Positions 38,949-48,742 of a stretch of DNA of 64,000 nt are shown here, in pieces. Source of the stretch: Martensiomyces pterosporus (taxonomy: Eukaryota > Kickxellomycota > Kickxellomycetes > Kickxellales > Kickxellaceae); NCBI GenBank assembly GCA_025201845.1, contig MU603998.1, forward strand, positions 22,201-86,200, read 5' to 3'. The translations under genes and the position numbers were made by a program. Position 1 is the stretch's first letter, and the number at the start of each line of letters is the position of its first letter. The notes under the pieces were generated by a model, which saw only the letters and a program-made list of their open reading frames with translations, was not told the origin of the DNA and did not search any database.

Positions 38949-39806
38949 TTAAGTGGCGTAGGTTCTGGCCAAGTACACCTGAGTCAAGCCAGTTGACTGC
39001 ACGATAAAGTCCAGGTGGGCATTGACATGGGTGAACAGCGTGTAGCCATCTGATGTTCCGCAAGTGGCATCCTGGAAGCGCCCTCCCTGGCTATCAAGAC
39101 CAGCAAGATAGTACCCGTTCTGCGCCTGGATAACCACTCCCGTCCCCGAGTCGCCCTTACAAGTGCTGTTTCCAGGACTGTACTTGTTCAGAGTGCAGAT
39201 CTTGGGGCCGTCCGACGACTGATAGTTGCTGTCAAACAGCATGCACCCCTCCTTGTCGCCCACTTGCAGCACAGCGCCCTTCAGCTCAGAGGGCATGGAA
39301 TTCGGGTCGTTGTTGGAGACAGTGGCGCCCCAGCCCAAGGCAACGACTTTGTAGCCAGCAGTGATCTGTCCGTTGTAAATGGAGATTGCCTGGGTGTTCT
39401 TGTCCATCTTCATGTCGGGGACGACAATGATGGCAATGTCGTTCTCGTTGACGTTGTTGGCCGTTTTGGTGTTGTACTGGGGGTGCACAACAATGTTCGA
39501 GGCATTGGTTTGCGTCTGCAGCTTGATGTTGTCGCTGCCGTAGCCCAGAGTTACCTGTGAGGCGGCGTAGGGCTTGTCGTTGTCGTCAGTCATGCAGTGT
39601 GCAGCCGTGACAATGTGGTTTTTCGACAGGATGCTGCCGCCGCAACTAAACGTGACGTCGCCGACGCTGATGGCGATTTTGACGGCAAAGGGCGCGCCGT
39701 TGTCGGGCATGTCAAAGCCGCCGACAATGCGCTTGCCGAGGTCCGCGGGGATGGTCAGCGCGCTGATGGTTGTGGCGGCCGAGATGCAGAATGCAAGGAA
39801 CTTCAT
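38949..39806 (-). CDS. Secreted trypsin-like serine protease (S1), catalytically intact
   Basis: 285 residues. A signal peptide (1-17) and a short propeptide end in GKR26, followed by the mature N-terminus IVGG, the classical activation site. The triad is intact: His70 in VTAAHC, Asp123 in ENDIAII, Ser220 in CKGDSGTG. The third Gly of GDSGG is Thr. The mature domain is about 259 residues, a normal S1 length. The product should be an extracellular endoprotease, possibly self- or Kex2-activated. Local sequence around the triad resembles the three pseudo-trypsins (for example NTKTANNVNENDIA against DTKTFANNIA), which suggests common ancestry inside this lineage. Confidence 0.95.
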   Translation of the reverse strand: MKFLAFCISAATTISALTIPADLGKRIVGGFDMPDNGAPFAVKIAISVGDVTFSCGGSILSKNHIVTAAHCMTDDNDKPYAASQVTLGYGSDNIKLQTQTNASNIVVHPQYNTKTANNVNENDIAIIVVPDMKMDKNTQAISIYNGQITAGYKVVALGWGATVSNNDPNSMPSELKGAVLQVGDKEGCMLFDSNYQSSDGPKICTLNKYSPGNSTCKGDSGTGVVIQAQNGYYLAGLDSQGGRFQDATCGTSDGYTLFTHVNAHLDFIVQSTGLTQVYLARTYAT

Positions 39807-40419
39807 GGCAGGAAGTGGAGGTGTGAGCAGTGGTCGTTATGTGTATATGCAAAACAAAACAAAAAAAAAGAAAGGCGGGGGTGAGGAGACGGGATAGAGG
39901 CGGAGGAGAAGAGAGAAGGAGTGTAGGTTCGTGTGCTGGGTGGGCTCCTGCTCGTGCCACCCCGGCGAAAGTCGATCAAGCTCTTATAAACAACGCAAGT
40001 ATCCTGCAGCCTTCTCGCAGACCACCTGGGCCGGCTGGCTTGCCATCCGTTCTCACTTGGTGGAAATCTGCATGCCTTTAAATTTAGAAGCCGCTGCAAA
40101 AAAAGTAGAGCGGGCGTCCAAAGGGCCGATCTTTCTAAGAATAGGGACGCGCATGCTGTCCGCCATCCACATGTGTGCTCCTGATCCGCACCAGCAGCCG
40201 CCAATTACGCCAGGATCAACGTGGCGACATATCCACAATGCCCCTCCAAAAAAAGTCTAATGCAGCCAGTCCTGTACGACAGGTGTTTTGGCTTTTCACG
40301 CCGCGCTCCAGCATCCTTTGGCGTCTGATACAGGGTTGGGCTGACAGCATTGTTAAGCAACTGAAAGAAAAGGAATGGAGATCTGGTAGTAGCACCCTGT
40401 TCATTAGCGAAGCGTGGAT
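39807..40419. other. Intergenic, trypsin promoter region
   Basis: 613 bases. An A-rich tract lies at 39850-39872 in the trypsin leader, and a TATA element at 39983-39991. The remainder is the 3' flank of the chitinase gene. No gene seen. Confidence 0.5.
39983..39991 (-). promoter_or_regulatory. TATA box of the trypsin gene
   Basis: Reads GTTTATAAG on the minus strand, about 180 bases upstream of the ATG at 39806. Confidence 0.45.
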
Positions 40420-41769
40420 TTAGCTTGAGGGCCAGCCGCAAGAAACCGACGTTCCAGATTGGTAGCAAGCAGTTCCAGAGCCGCAGGCCTCCGCGATCCA
40501 CTTGCCGTAGAGGCAGAGGAAGTAGTTGGCGTTCTTGCCAGTCGTGTCGGCGCACTGGTACGTGCCCTCGCCCGAGCAGGGACCGCCGGCAACGGGGCCA
40601 CTGCCGCCAGAGGTAGTCGAGGTAGTGGTGACGGCCGAGGTAGTGCTGGTAGCGGTGGTTGTAGAAGTAGTCGAGGTGGTGACAGGAGACGAGGTGGTCG
40701 TGGTGCTGGTGGTCGTGCTAGTCGTGGTCGATGTGTTGGGGGCAGACGATGTAGCAGTAGTTGTCGTAGTGCTGACAGGAGAAGTACCGCACTTCATGTT
40801 GCTCTTCAGCCAGCTCGACAGGCTCTGGACGTAGGCCTGGTTGTTGGAGTACCACGAGGCATCCCACAGCATGATGCCGCCGAAGGTCGATGGGTAGCTG
40901 GTGTACAGCTGGGTGAGATCGGCCTGGAGAGTCGCCAAGTCAAGGTAGCCGTTGCCAGCAGCGCCCGAGCCAGCAGGCACGCCAACGTAGAGCTTGGAGT
41001 TGGGGTTGGGGTTGCCCTTGGTGAGCGTGTCCCAGCTGGTGTAGTCAAAGTTCCACTGGTTGTTGATGTTGGCCAGGTTGCACGGGTTGTTATAGAACTG
41101 CACGTAGTCATTGTCGATCCAGGAGCCCGACAGAGTCGATCCGAGGTTGCCATCAGGGTAGACGCACTGGGGAGCAGCAGAGATGATGTACTGCTTCGAG
41201 GCACCCTGGAAGTAGGAGCGCAGCTGCGAGATGAATGCAGGGTATCCGGTGTGGTCGCCGCCCTCAATGTCGAGGTCAACGCCGTCCAAGACAGCGTCGC
41301 CGTAGGGGCGGTACTGGTGAGTGCCTCCGAGGAACATGTTCCAGACGGTGTTGGCAAATGCCTGTCCGTCGGAGCTGCTGCTCAGGCCGTATGAGCCTGC
41401 TGCGCCACCGAGGGAGATGACGATCTTCTTGCCTGCGGCCTGGCAGGTCTTGATGTCAGTGCCGATATCGGGGCAGGTGAGTGTGTTGGTGCCGTTGAAA
41501 TTGGTCTCGCAGTGGAATGCGTGGTTCAGAACAGGCAGGCCAGTGAGGTTGAAGTTGATCACGAAGGAGAGGTTGATGATGTCGAAGGTGCTGTCCTGGC
41601 AGTACGCAGCGAGGTTCTTCTCCCAGTTGGCGGGATCGTCAAGATGAGCGCCGCCCCAGGAGTTCTGTCCCCAGTAGGTGACGACGTTGTTGGCGCACGT
41701 CGAGCTGTAGGACGCCATGGCTGTGGCTGCCAGCCCAGTGGCGGCAAGAATGGTGGCGGCTTTGATCAT
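40420..41769 (-). CDS. Secreted GH18 chitinase (class III type) with a C-terminal CBM19
   Basis: 449 residues with the ATG at 41769. Signal peptide (1-19); GH18 barrel (about 25-320) with the SLGG strand and the catalytic DGVDLDIE motif at 162-169, Glu169 being the proton donor. A Ser/Thr-only linker (about 330-390), probably O-glycosylated, leads to a six-Cys domain (CSGEGTYQCADTT, LCLYGKWIAEACG, CYQSG) that matches the CBM19 chitin-binding layout of yeast-type chitinases. The enzyme should hydrolyse chitin in the cell wall during septation or growth, or in prey and substrates. A TATA box lies at 41963-41972. Confidence 0.95.
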   Translation of the reverse strand: MIKAATILAATGLAATAMASYSSTCANNVVTYWGQNSWGGAHLDDPANWEKNLAAYCQDSTFDIINLSFVINFNLTGLPVLNHAFHCETNFNGTNTLTCPDIGTDIKTCQAAGKKIVISLGGAAGSYGLSSSSDGQAFANTVWNMFLGGTHQYRPYGDAVLDGVDLDIEGGDHTGYPAFISQLRSYFQGASKQYIISAAPQCVYPDGNLGSTLSGSWIDNDYVQFYNNPCNLANINNQWNFDYTSWDTLTKGNPNPNSKLYVGVPAGSGAAGNGYLDLATLQADLTQLYTSYPSTFGGIMLWDASWYSNNQAYVQSLSSWLKSNMKCGTSPVSTTTTTATSSAPNTSTTTSTTTSTTTTSSPVTTSTTSTTTATSTTSAVTTTSTTSGGSGPVAGGPCSGEGTYQCADTTGKNANYFLCLYGKWIAEACGSGTACYQSGTSVSCGWPSS

Positions 41770-43129
41770 TTCTAGCGGGATTAGAGATTAGTTCGTAGTA
41801 TCTTGACGAAGAGGGAGGTGTGGGCCGTTCGAGGATAGGCTGGCTTTCCTGAAGGGGGTTCGTGAATAGCGGGCTCAAAGTACAGGGTCGGGGAGGGAGG
41901 GCAGGAGGAGTGTTTGCTAGAGAGTGCTTGCGGATGGATCGCACTCCTTGCGTCGAGTCGCTGCTTATATACAAAAGCCCTTGCTTGGCTCTCAGCGTGG
42001 AACGGAGCCACTCGCCCATTTGAACGGCAATACGAGTGCAACTGCGTGGGGGCGAAGGAGCATGCCTCGGGTCATGCAGCTGCTGCAAACCACATATTAA
42101 TGAAGTCAGCTGCTGGCGGTAAACAGCAGGCTTTTGGCAAGGGCGTCGGTGCTTTCTTCTGCTTTCCAGAACGGCCAGCCTCCCTCCCTTGTGTTTCTTG
42201 CCTGCTAATGCATTCCTACATGCACAGTGTCATGGCTAATACTTTTGAATTGGCCGAATTCATGCGTGTGGATAGCTCCGCAATAGCGCTTGTTCGAATA
42301 AGGAAACAGGACCTGGTCAACATGTAGACTTGGCTGAAATGTGGTTCAGGTGGTTGATGTGGAAGCTTATTCAGCATGTGACCCCTGTCTCCGTCTTTTT
42401 GGGAGCCACCTCGAGGAAGAATGTATATGCATTGCGGACCACTGCCTGGCTTAATTGCTGCATCTGCTCTAGCTTGATATGCAGACCGCTCCGATGATGC
42501 ATGCGGCGGTTTGGAGAGAAGCAGATATCAAGGGTTTGCTATTGCAATGGGTGTGGCCAACCTTGCATCTGCATTCTTCCCTCTGCGGCCAAATGCCAGT
42601 ATCAGATGCCAATGCTCGGAACAAGACAGATGGCGATAATGCCCGGCATAATCCACCACCTAGGTTCCGCCCGCTTATTGCAAGAAACCTGGACAAGCTT
42701 CTCTGCCACCTACCACATGATGCTGCCAATCCATAGCAGGTTTGAATGCCTCAGACGCAAAGAAAGAACCAAGCGCACTGCCCGCATGGCGAGTCCATAC
42801 GCCAAAGGCGATTCCAAAGTACACGGGTACTTGCCTTGCCGGAAACACATACATATGGCAGGGTTCCTTGCATACGAAACCTCCGCAGCAGGCATCGATT
42901 CTGCCTCCTTTTCGTTGAGCGGCAAGGCAATAAGCAAAACTCCACTCGGATGTGGGGCATGTCGCCCAAAATCAAGACTGCCATCACGATTAGCAAGACT
43001 ATCGATAAAGGGCACATGTGGCAATACAGCGAATACGCAATCATGTAATTGAATCCCATGCACATTGCTGGGGCTGGATTTATTCGTTGGTCATCAAAAT
43101 CGTTAAGGGCAAGCTGTTTGAGCATAAAA
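41770..43129. other. Intergenic, chitinase 1 promoter to lipase 3' end
   Basis: 1360 bases. The left part carries the chitinase promoter with a TATA box. Open frames 42501-43052 (plus) and overlapping minus-strand frames have no domain and irregular composition. I see no RNA gene. Confidence 0.5.
41963..41972 (-). promoter_or_regulatory. TATA box of chitinase 1
   Basis: Reads TTGTATATAAG on the minus strand, about 195 bases before the ATG at 41769. Confidence 0.5.
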
Positions 43130-44134
43130 TCAGACGTGCTGCACAATCTCAAGGCCGGGGTACTCGCTGTGGTCCTTGAAGCTAGTGCCAGCGACCGAAT
43201 TAATGCAGTCTGGGTCCTCACCATTGCTGGTGCTGCATAACTTGATCTCGTCGTCGTGGTTGTAGTAGATCTCCCGCGTGTGGTGCGTGTAGTCTCCACC
43301 AAACGGGAGATGAGTAATGAGGTCGTTTCCATAGGTAACACGGTACTTCGGGAAGGCCTGGGCATTCATCCACGTAGCAAAGGCAGAGTTTCCAGTGCGT
43401 GGCTGGCCATACGTGTACAGCGACACCTTGTTCTTATGGGCATTGTTCCCGGCAACGAATTTGGCGGCAGCAAGAGAAGCCTGGGCACCACCCAGCGAGT
43501 GGCCAACAAACACGATACTGTGGTCGGTGTGCTGTGTCAGAAGGGTAAGGATCAAACCCTCAATAGGGCGGGCAACAGAAAGAACTGCCGTCTTGAAGCC
43601 CAAATGAACCTTTGCGCCAGAGCCAGCCCCCTGCCAGTCAGTCAGGCTGAGCTTCAAATCGGTGACCATATCGGCCAGCGTTGTAGTTCCACGGAACGCG
43701 ACGATGATCTCTTTGTTGGCCACATTGTGAGCCACGTATCCAAAGCTGGGGCCACTCTTCTCGTCGAAGTGGTATTCAACTACAGATCCCGTCATTCTCT
43801 GATCCGTGGTGCACCTGGGGCAGTTCCATTCCTTGCTGTTGATTTGGTAGGCAGCGCGAGCATACAGGGCGTACTTTTCAATGTTAGTCTCGATCGCGCT
43901 GTCGTCGCGCTTTCCCTTGGACAGCGTGCTTGGCTTGGGCGGCGTGTTTGGCTTGGGGGTAACTGGATTGGCGGCAGCGGACTGCTGCTTGAAAAGCTGG
44001 ATGAGCTGCTCTTGGACCTTGGCGGCGTTGGGGGAGCTGTAGTTGGGGAACGAGTCAAATGCGGGAGCAGGGGCTGCGGACACAGCGACCAGGGCGGTGG
44101 CGGCGAAGAAAAGGACGGTGGTCTTGAACAGCAT
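43130..44134 (-). CDS. Secreted lipase, class 3 (fungal lipase-like)
   Basis: 334 residues with the ATG at 44134. Signal peptide (1-20), a Pro/Gln-rich propeptide to about 76 with a KR at 75-76, then an alpha/beta-hydrolase domain. The nucleophile Ser213 lies in VGHSLGGAQ, the acid is Asp271 in GNDLITHLP, and the base His322 in DHSEYPG. The oxyanion region is FRGTTTLADMVTD. The layout with a removable propeptide resembles Rhizomucor/Rhizopus-type triacylglycerol lipases. It should act outside the cell on lipids. A TATA element lies at 44283-44290, about 150 bases upstream. Confidence 0.93.
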   Translation of the reverse strand: MLFKTTVLFFAATALVAVSAAPAPAFDSFPNYSSPNAAKVQEQLIQLFKQQSAAANPVTPKPNTPPKPSTLSKGKRDDSAIETNIEKYALYARAAYQINSKEWNCPRCTTDQRMTGSVVEYHFDEKSGPSFGYVAHNVANKEIIVAFRGTTTLADMVTDLKLSLTDWQGAGSGAKVHLGFKTAVLSVARPIEGLILTLLTQHTDHSIVFVGHSLGGAQASLAAAKFVAGNNAHKNKVSLYTYGQPRTGNSAFATWMNAQAFPKYRVTYGNDLITHLPFGGDYTHHTREIYYNHDDEIKLCSTSNGEDPDCINSVAGTSFKDHSEYPGLEIVQHV

Positions 44135-44282
44135 GATTTCGAAGGGGTTGTTGCTTAAGCTTGAGTGCGGGGAGTCGGGGTTGTGTGTAATGCGGGTGGG
44201 GGTATGCGGCGAATGCGGATGATTGGTATGCAGAAGAATGCGTGTGGATCTGATGGTTGGTGATGGTGCGAACTCGATTCAA

Positions 44283-44290
44283 TTTATACC
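44283..44290 (-). promoter_or_regulatory. TATA box of the lipase gene
   Basis: Reads GGTATAAA on the minus strand, about 150 bases upstream of the ATG at 44134. Confidence 0.5.
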
Positions 44291-44387
44291 ATGTCGGCGA
44301 GAGAGCATGCTGTGCACGTATGCTGGTATTGCTGCTTACACACTGGCACTCTCATGTGTGTGTTAATGATAAACACACTTATTATGC

Positions 44388-44749
44388 TGCCTCTATTTGT
44401 GTGTCAATTATCCGTTGGCAGAATCTTGGCAAGAGTTTCATGGAAAGCGCTTGCAGCTCTGCATGTTTCTTTCTGGCACAAAGAAATCTATAATTACATG
44501 TGGCAACCAAGGCCATCTGGATTCTCCAGATTCTCAGATCTCCATCTGTTGCAAAGCACACAGNNNNNNNNNNTGCCTCTATTTGTGTGTCAATTATCCG
44601 TTGGCAGAATCTTGGCAAGAGTTTCATGGAAAGCGCTTGCAGCTCTGCATGTTTCTTTCTGGCACAAAGAAATCTATAATTACATGTGGCAACCAAGGCC
44701 ATCTGGATTCTCCAGATTCTCAGATCTCCATCTGTTGCAAAGCACACAG
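44388..44749. repeat. 176-bp direct repeat on both sides of a 10-N gap
   Basis: 44388-44563 recurs at 44574-44749 without a visible difference, and each copy ends exactly at the N run. This is the pattern of two contigs whose ends overlap but were joined with a nominal gap. Confidence 0.92.
44564..44573. other. Assembly gap (10 N)
   Basis: Nominal-size gap. The perfect flanking repeat suggests that no sequence is missing here. Confidence 0.99.
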
Positions 44750-45687
44750 ATTTCTTTGTGAGTTTTGGCGCTGCATGGAATTCGTCCTCCACACCTGTTT
44801 TCTTTTCTCCATTGAAAAAGTACGGATCTGTGATTGCCAAAATATTCATAGGAAAGTATAAATAGTCTCAGATTTCAGATTTGTGAGGTCGATCAGCCAA
44901 AGTGCGGAGCTTGGCTGCAGATGCTTTGCGTAGATCGAGAGTGCACATCTTATTTTGGGCATGGAGAACGCATGCCGGACCTTCAGGCATTTAAGCGGCG
45001 CATCCTCACACAGCTTTCCTAGTCTCGCGCCGCTTCCGTGCTAGTTCCAGCTGCAGCTACCTTTGCTGCATGCATGCCATGCTGCACGTCGCCACAAGCA
45101 GTGCACATCAGAAGTTGTGAGTGCATCTGTTGATATGGAACCTGAATGCGCATTCGTCCATGTTCAACATGTTTTTTCAGGCCAATGTTGTTGGATCAGC
45201 AGAAAACTGGGCAACAACGGCAGCACCAGTGCGAAACAGATTCCTCTGTGTGGGCATGTGCACTTGCTGTGGGTAGACACCACAGCAAGTGGCCCTTCGC
45301 TGAGGCTGTATGCTCATCCGAAAAACCTGGGGTGATCCGGATGCGAACGAGACAATAGGACCGTGGCGAAAAGAACTGGCGGCCCAGAGCCAAGCGCACC
45401 CAACTGAGAGTGCTGCACAGCTCGCAGCACCAATAACAGCGCATTTCTCCTTTGGATCCAGACCACCAATTCACACAACTTCACGAAAGCCCTGTGTCTC
45501 GGCTACCAGATGGCAAAGACAACACGAGCGCTCGACACTCGCTGCAAGACATGCTGCTGCAAAAACACCTTGAAAAGCCACGCCTTTCCCACGTACAGCA
45601 GGTAGAGCTCTGAAGCGTCATATAAATTTGAAAGAAAAGATCAGGACAAAGTAGATACATACAGGGAGCAACATCGAATCTATAACT

Positions 45688-47820
45688 TTAGAGCAGGCAC
45701 AGGTCGTTGCTGCAGTACCTCTCCGCCTCCGGTTCCTTCTGGTCCCCATCCTCGACCAAATGCAGCGACACATTCGACTTGATCCCCTTGACCATCTCCC
45801 TGTACCTCTTTTCGTCAATGGCCTCGTAGGGCATCTGGGGGAACGCGCCGTAGTCCATGCGCGGCAGAAAGCTAATGCCCTTCAGCTGGTACTGGTAGTA
45901 GTCCAGTGCGTGGCTCAGCTGCGGGCCCTCTGTCTGGGGATCAAACGTGATGGTGCTCGATACCTGGTTGTCCGACCAATGCTTCTGCAGCAGCGCAGCC
46001 AACGCCAGCTGCTCCCACATCGACACATCTTTGAGGCCGCGGACGCCCTCGCCGTGGTCAATGGGAATCTCAACAACCACCGACGACTTGTCAACGACGT
46101 CGTCCTCTATGTAGTACCCGGCAGAGCGGAGTGCAGGCAGCAAGTCGGAGAGCTTGGAGACCCGGACACGACGGATGCAGAACCGCGATTCGGGGTAGTG
46201 CATGCCGGGAGTGGCGCCAGCGAGAAGCGACACGGTGCCTGAGGGCTTGACGCTGGTGGTCTTCACCGACCGAGGCACGCAAAAGCGCTCCGAGACCCGC
46301 GAATCGATCTCCTGGACCCGGGCATAAGCGGCGTCGAGCCAGGTGCGCAGCTCGTGGACTCCGCGGGCAGTGATGAACTGGGCGACACCCGAGATACTGG
46401 TGCCAATGCGCCGGTTGCGGAGCATGACGCGGTTGGTCTCGGGCCAGTGTGTGGGCATCAGTGTGACGGTCTTTGCATAGAGGAATGCGCTCTCCAGTGT
46501 CTCCAGGTAGTCCTCCAGCGAGTGGTGGTTGCTGGGGAACGTCTCAACGAGGCAGCAGAGCTCGTAGCTCTCAAGACACTGCTCGTTACACGGGTTTGCG
46601 CCCTCGATCCGCCAGTCCTTGTCCGTAGCAGGGTCCGCCATTCTCGCGTACTCCCTGGCATTCTGCATCCACTGGAACCCCGGCTCGCCGTTCATCTGCA
46701 CCCTGCGACAGATCTCCTTGTAGTCCATGCCGACGGTGGCGAACACGGAGTTGTTGCTGGTCCACCCGAATGCAGCTCTGTGGGGGTTGGCTTGGTAGTT
46801 CTTCAGGTCCACATACTCGTCATCGTGGGGGTCGCCGAAGGCTATCTCGGCTGTGCGGCGGACGTTGCCCGAGACAACGCACTTGCCGATGAGGTTCATC
46901 AGGTCCACTATGGAGGTGACAGACAGCGGCTTGCTGATGTTGCGTGCAAGGGTGGAGCGGATCTGGTCGTGGAGTTCGCGCAGCGGGTCGGGGCCGCTGG
47001 TTATGCCCCCGAACCCCTTGATTGGGAGACCGGCGGGACGGATCTGCGAGTAGTCGAAGGAGTAGCTGCAGCGGGACGCAGGGGTGGTGTGGGCAACGTC
47101 CAGATAGGAGTCGATGAGGAGACCGAGAGATTGGACCCAGCCTTCGCGCGAATCCGGGATAACGAAGGCAGTGGGCGTGTTGCTGCTGGGGTCCTGCACG
47201 CAGATTCCGCGTTCCTTGGCAGCTGCACTGCCCTTGGTGTCAAACCCAACGCCAACCCCAAGCATCGCCGCGTCCATGAGGAATGTGAATGGCCGCGAGG
47301 GGGCCTCGTCCCGGTCCCACATCCTGCCAGTGCTGACAAAGGCGCAGTTGTTGAGAGCAGCGAACAGGCGGCGCTCCTCAGTAAGCGGACTGCCCATGGC
47401 CCAAAGGCCGCGGCCCGGAGGGAGGAACTTCATGTGGAAGATCTTGTCGTACATCACCTGGGCCTTCTTCTGAGCCTCGCTTGGATCCCAGCGGAGGCGG
47501 TTCTGGAGCAGCCACTCTTGCTGCAGGCGGAAGGTGCCGTTGACCACGCGGGCAATGGTCTCGAACCACTTTTCGCGCTTGCCATCGGGCTTCAAGCGCG
47601 AATAGGTGCGTCGGTAGACGATCTCCCCCAGGCCATTGAACCCGAACGGAGGCAGCTTCTTCTCATACGCCGAAACAAACGAGGGATCCAGCGAGAACCT
47701 GTCCGAATCGGAGGAGGGGGTTGCGAGATGGGCCACCTGCTGTTTCTTGAGCGCCGCGTGGCTCTCAGAGGGGGAGAGGGTGGCTGCAGACGAGGGCGAG
47801 GTAAGACCCGGTGGACTCAT
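45688..47820 (-). CDS. Class II ribonucleoside-triphosphate reductase, adenosylcobalamin-dependent
   Basis: 710 residues from the ATG at 47820 (MSPPGLTSPSSAATL). It reduces ribonucleotides to deoxyribonucleotides using a thiyl radical made from adenosylcobalamin. Features follow the monomeric Lactobacillus-type enzyme (about 740 residues): redox Cys159 in NNCAFVS, radical Cys411 and Glu413 in NPCNEQ, partner Cys422 eleven residues on, PSGTVSLLAG in the barrel, and a C-terminal shuttle pair Cys703 and Cys708 in RYCSNDLCLL. There is no class I ATP cone. Most fungi use class I iron enzymes, so this gene implies access to vitamin B12. The frame is open to 48078 with a presequence-like extension, but a TATA box at 48036 lies inside that stretch. 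Confidence 0.9.
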   Translation of the reverse strand: MSPPGLTSPSSAATLSPSESHAALKKQQVAHLATPSSDSDRFSLDPSFVSAYEKKLPPFGFNGLGEIVYRRTYSRLKPDGKREKWFETIARVVNGTFRLQQEWLLQNRLRWDPSEAQKKAQVMYDKIFHMKFLPPGRGLWAMGSPLTEERRLFAALNNCAFVSTGRMWDRDEAPSRPFTFLMDAAMLGVGVGFDTKGSAAAKERGICVQDPSSNTPTAFVIPDSREGWVQSLGLLIDSYLDVAHTTPASRCSYSFDYSQIRPAGLPIKGFGGITSGPDPLRELHDQIRSTLARNISKPLSVTSIVDLMNLIGKCVVSGNVRRTAEIAFGDPHDDEYVDLKNYQANPHRAAFGWTSNNSVFATVGMDYKEICRRVQMNGEPGFQWMQNAREYARMADPATDKDWRIEGANPCNEQCLESYELCCLVETFPSNHHSLEDYLETLESAFLYAKTVTLMPTHWPETNRVMLRNRRIGTSISGVAQFITARGVHELRTWLDAAYARVQEIDSRVSERFCVPRSVKTTSVKPSGTVSLLAGATPGMHYPESRFCIRRVRVSKLSDLLPALRSAGYYIEDDVVDKSSVVVEIPIDHGEGVRGLKDVSMWEQLALAALLQKHWSDNQVSSTITFDPQTEGPQLSHALDYYQYQLKGISFLPRMDYGAFPQMPYEAIDEKRYREMVKGIKSNVSLHLVEDGDQKEPEAERYCSNDLCLL

Positions 47821-48742
47821 TGCTGTCAGGCTGGCTGTGCTATGCAGGGATCGGCTGGGGACCGAAAATAGAGTTGGGGAATCGACGGGGCGTGCGCGTC
47901 TGAATAATAGCGGGGCTGGGTGCGTGTGTGTGTGCAAGCAATGGCTGCTGATGGAGCAGGTCGGTGTGGCTGAGTAGAGCAAGAGAGGGTGGCTGGCAGT
48001 GTATCGAGAATAATGGAAGGAGGATGATGGCCCTGCTTTTATACCCGTCGAGAAGAGGGCTCGCCCGCACGTTGGCATGGCCTGGAAGCCCTCTTTGCTG
48101 CTTACACAAGCGATTAGTAATGCAGCAGGGTGCGAAAAATGCGCGTGCTAGCAACAGGTGAGGAGAAGAAACGCGCGCGTATGTATGCAGTGGTGGTTTC
48201 GCGCTGCAGGAGCGAGAGTGGGAATGGCAAGTGTATTAGGGCTCACGAATGCAAGCGGAATAGTGTGTGGAAAAAGAGGAAAGCGCGCACTGCGCACAGA
48301 GCTAAAGGAGGCAAGAGAGTGATTGCGGCAATGCAGCCGCTCCTGCCAAAATTTTTGTCCGCCCAACAGAGGCAGTGGAAGGCGAATAGGAAGCAAGGAG
48401 CCACGAACACGTTCCACTGGTCAGCTGAGGGCGGCACGCACTCTCGCGTGTATATCGTGGAATCTGGCATACAGGCGGGGCTACGATGCACTAGAAGAAC
48501 ACGAAACGCACACGCACATGTGCACAGTGCAGCTGCCAAGACGTGCAACGCCTGCACATCTAGCGCATCACGCCACATCTGCCACAGCGCACACCGAACC
48601 CGCACTGTCCGAAGCCTAAACCCAGCCGGGCACCCAACGGACTAACCGAGCAAGCATGCATGTATGTACTAGATGTGAAATGTATATTTGAAACAGAAAA
48701 TGGCGAGTCTATATAGAAATGAAGAAGGGTGAGGTTGTATGT
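47821..48742. other. Intergenic, RNR promoter to Sng1-like 3' end
   Basis: 922 bases. The first 260 carry the RNR leader and TATA box. Open frames further right (48130-48645 plus) have no domain and I treat them as non-coding. Confidence 0.5.
48036..48043 (-). promoter_or_regulatory. TATA box of the class II RNR gene
   Basis: A strong TATAAAAG on the minus strand, about 215 bases before the ATG at 47820. If used, transcription starts near 48005 and translation cannot begin at 48078. Confidence 0.6.

Larger units (their letters stand above)
44135..45687. other. Intergenic region containing an assembly gap
   Basis: 1553 bases between the lipase promoter and the 3' end of the ribonucleotide reductase gene. 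It includes the 10-N gap and its flanking repeat. No gene or RNA gene is evident. Confidence 0.5.

Noticed and set aside
42501..43052. 183-codon plus-strand frame downstream of the lipase gene
   Set aside because: No domain, no promoter, irregular composition, and equally long frames on the other strand.
47821..48078. Mitochondrial presequence for the class II RNR as the main form
   Set aside because: A strong TATA box lies inside this stretch, so the main transcript probably starts after the upstream Met. Kept only as a hypothesis in the findings.
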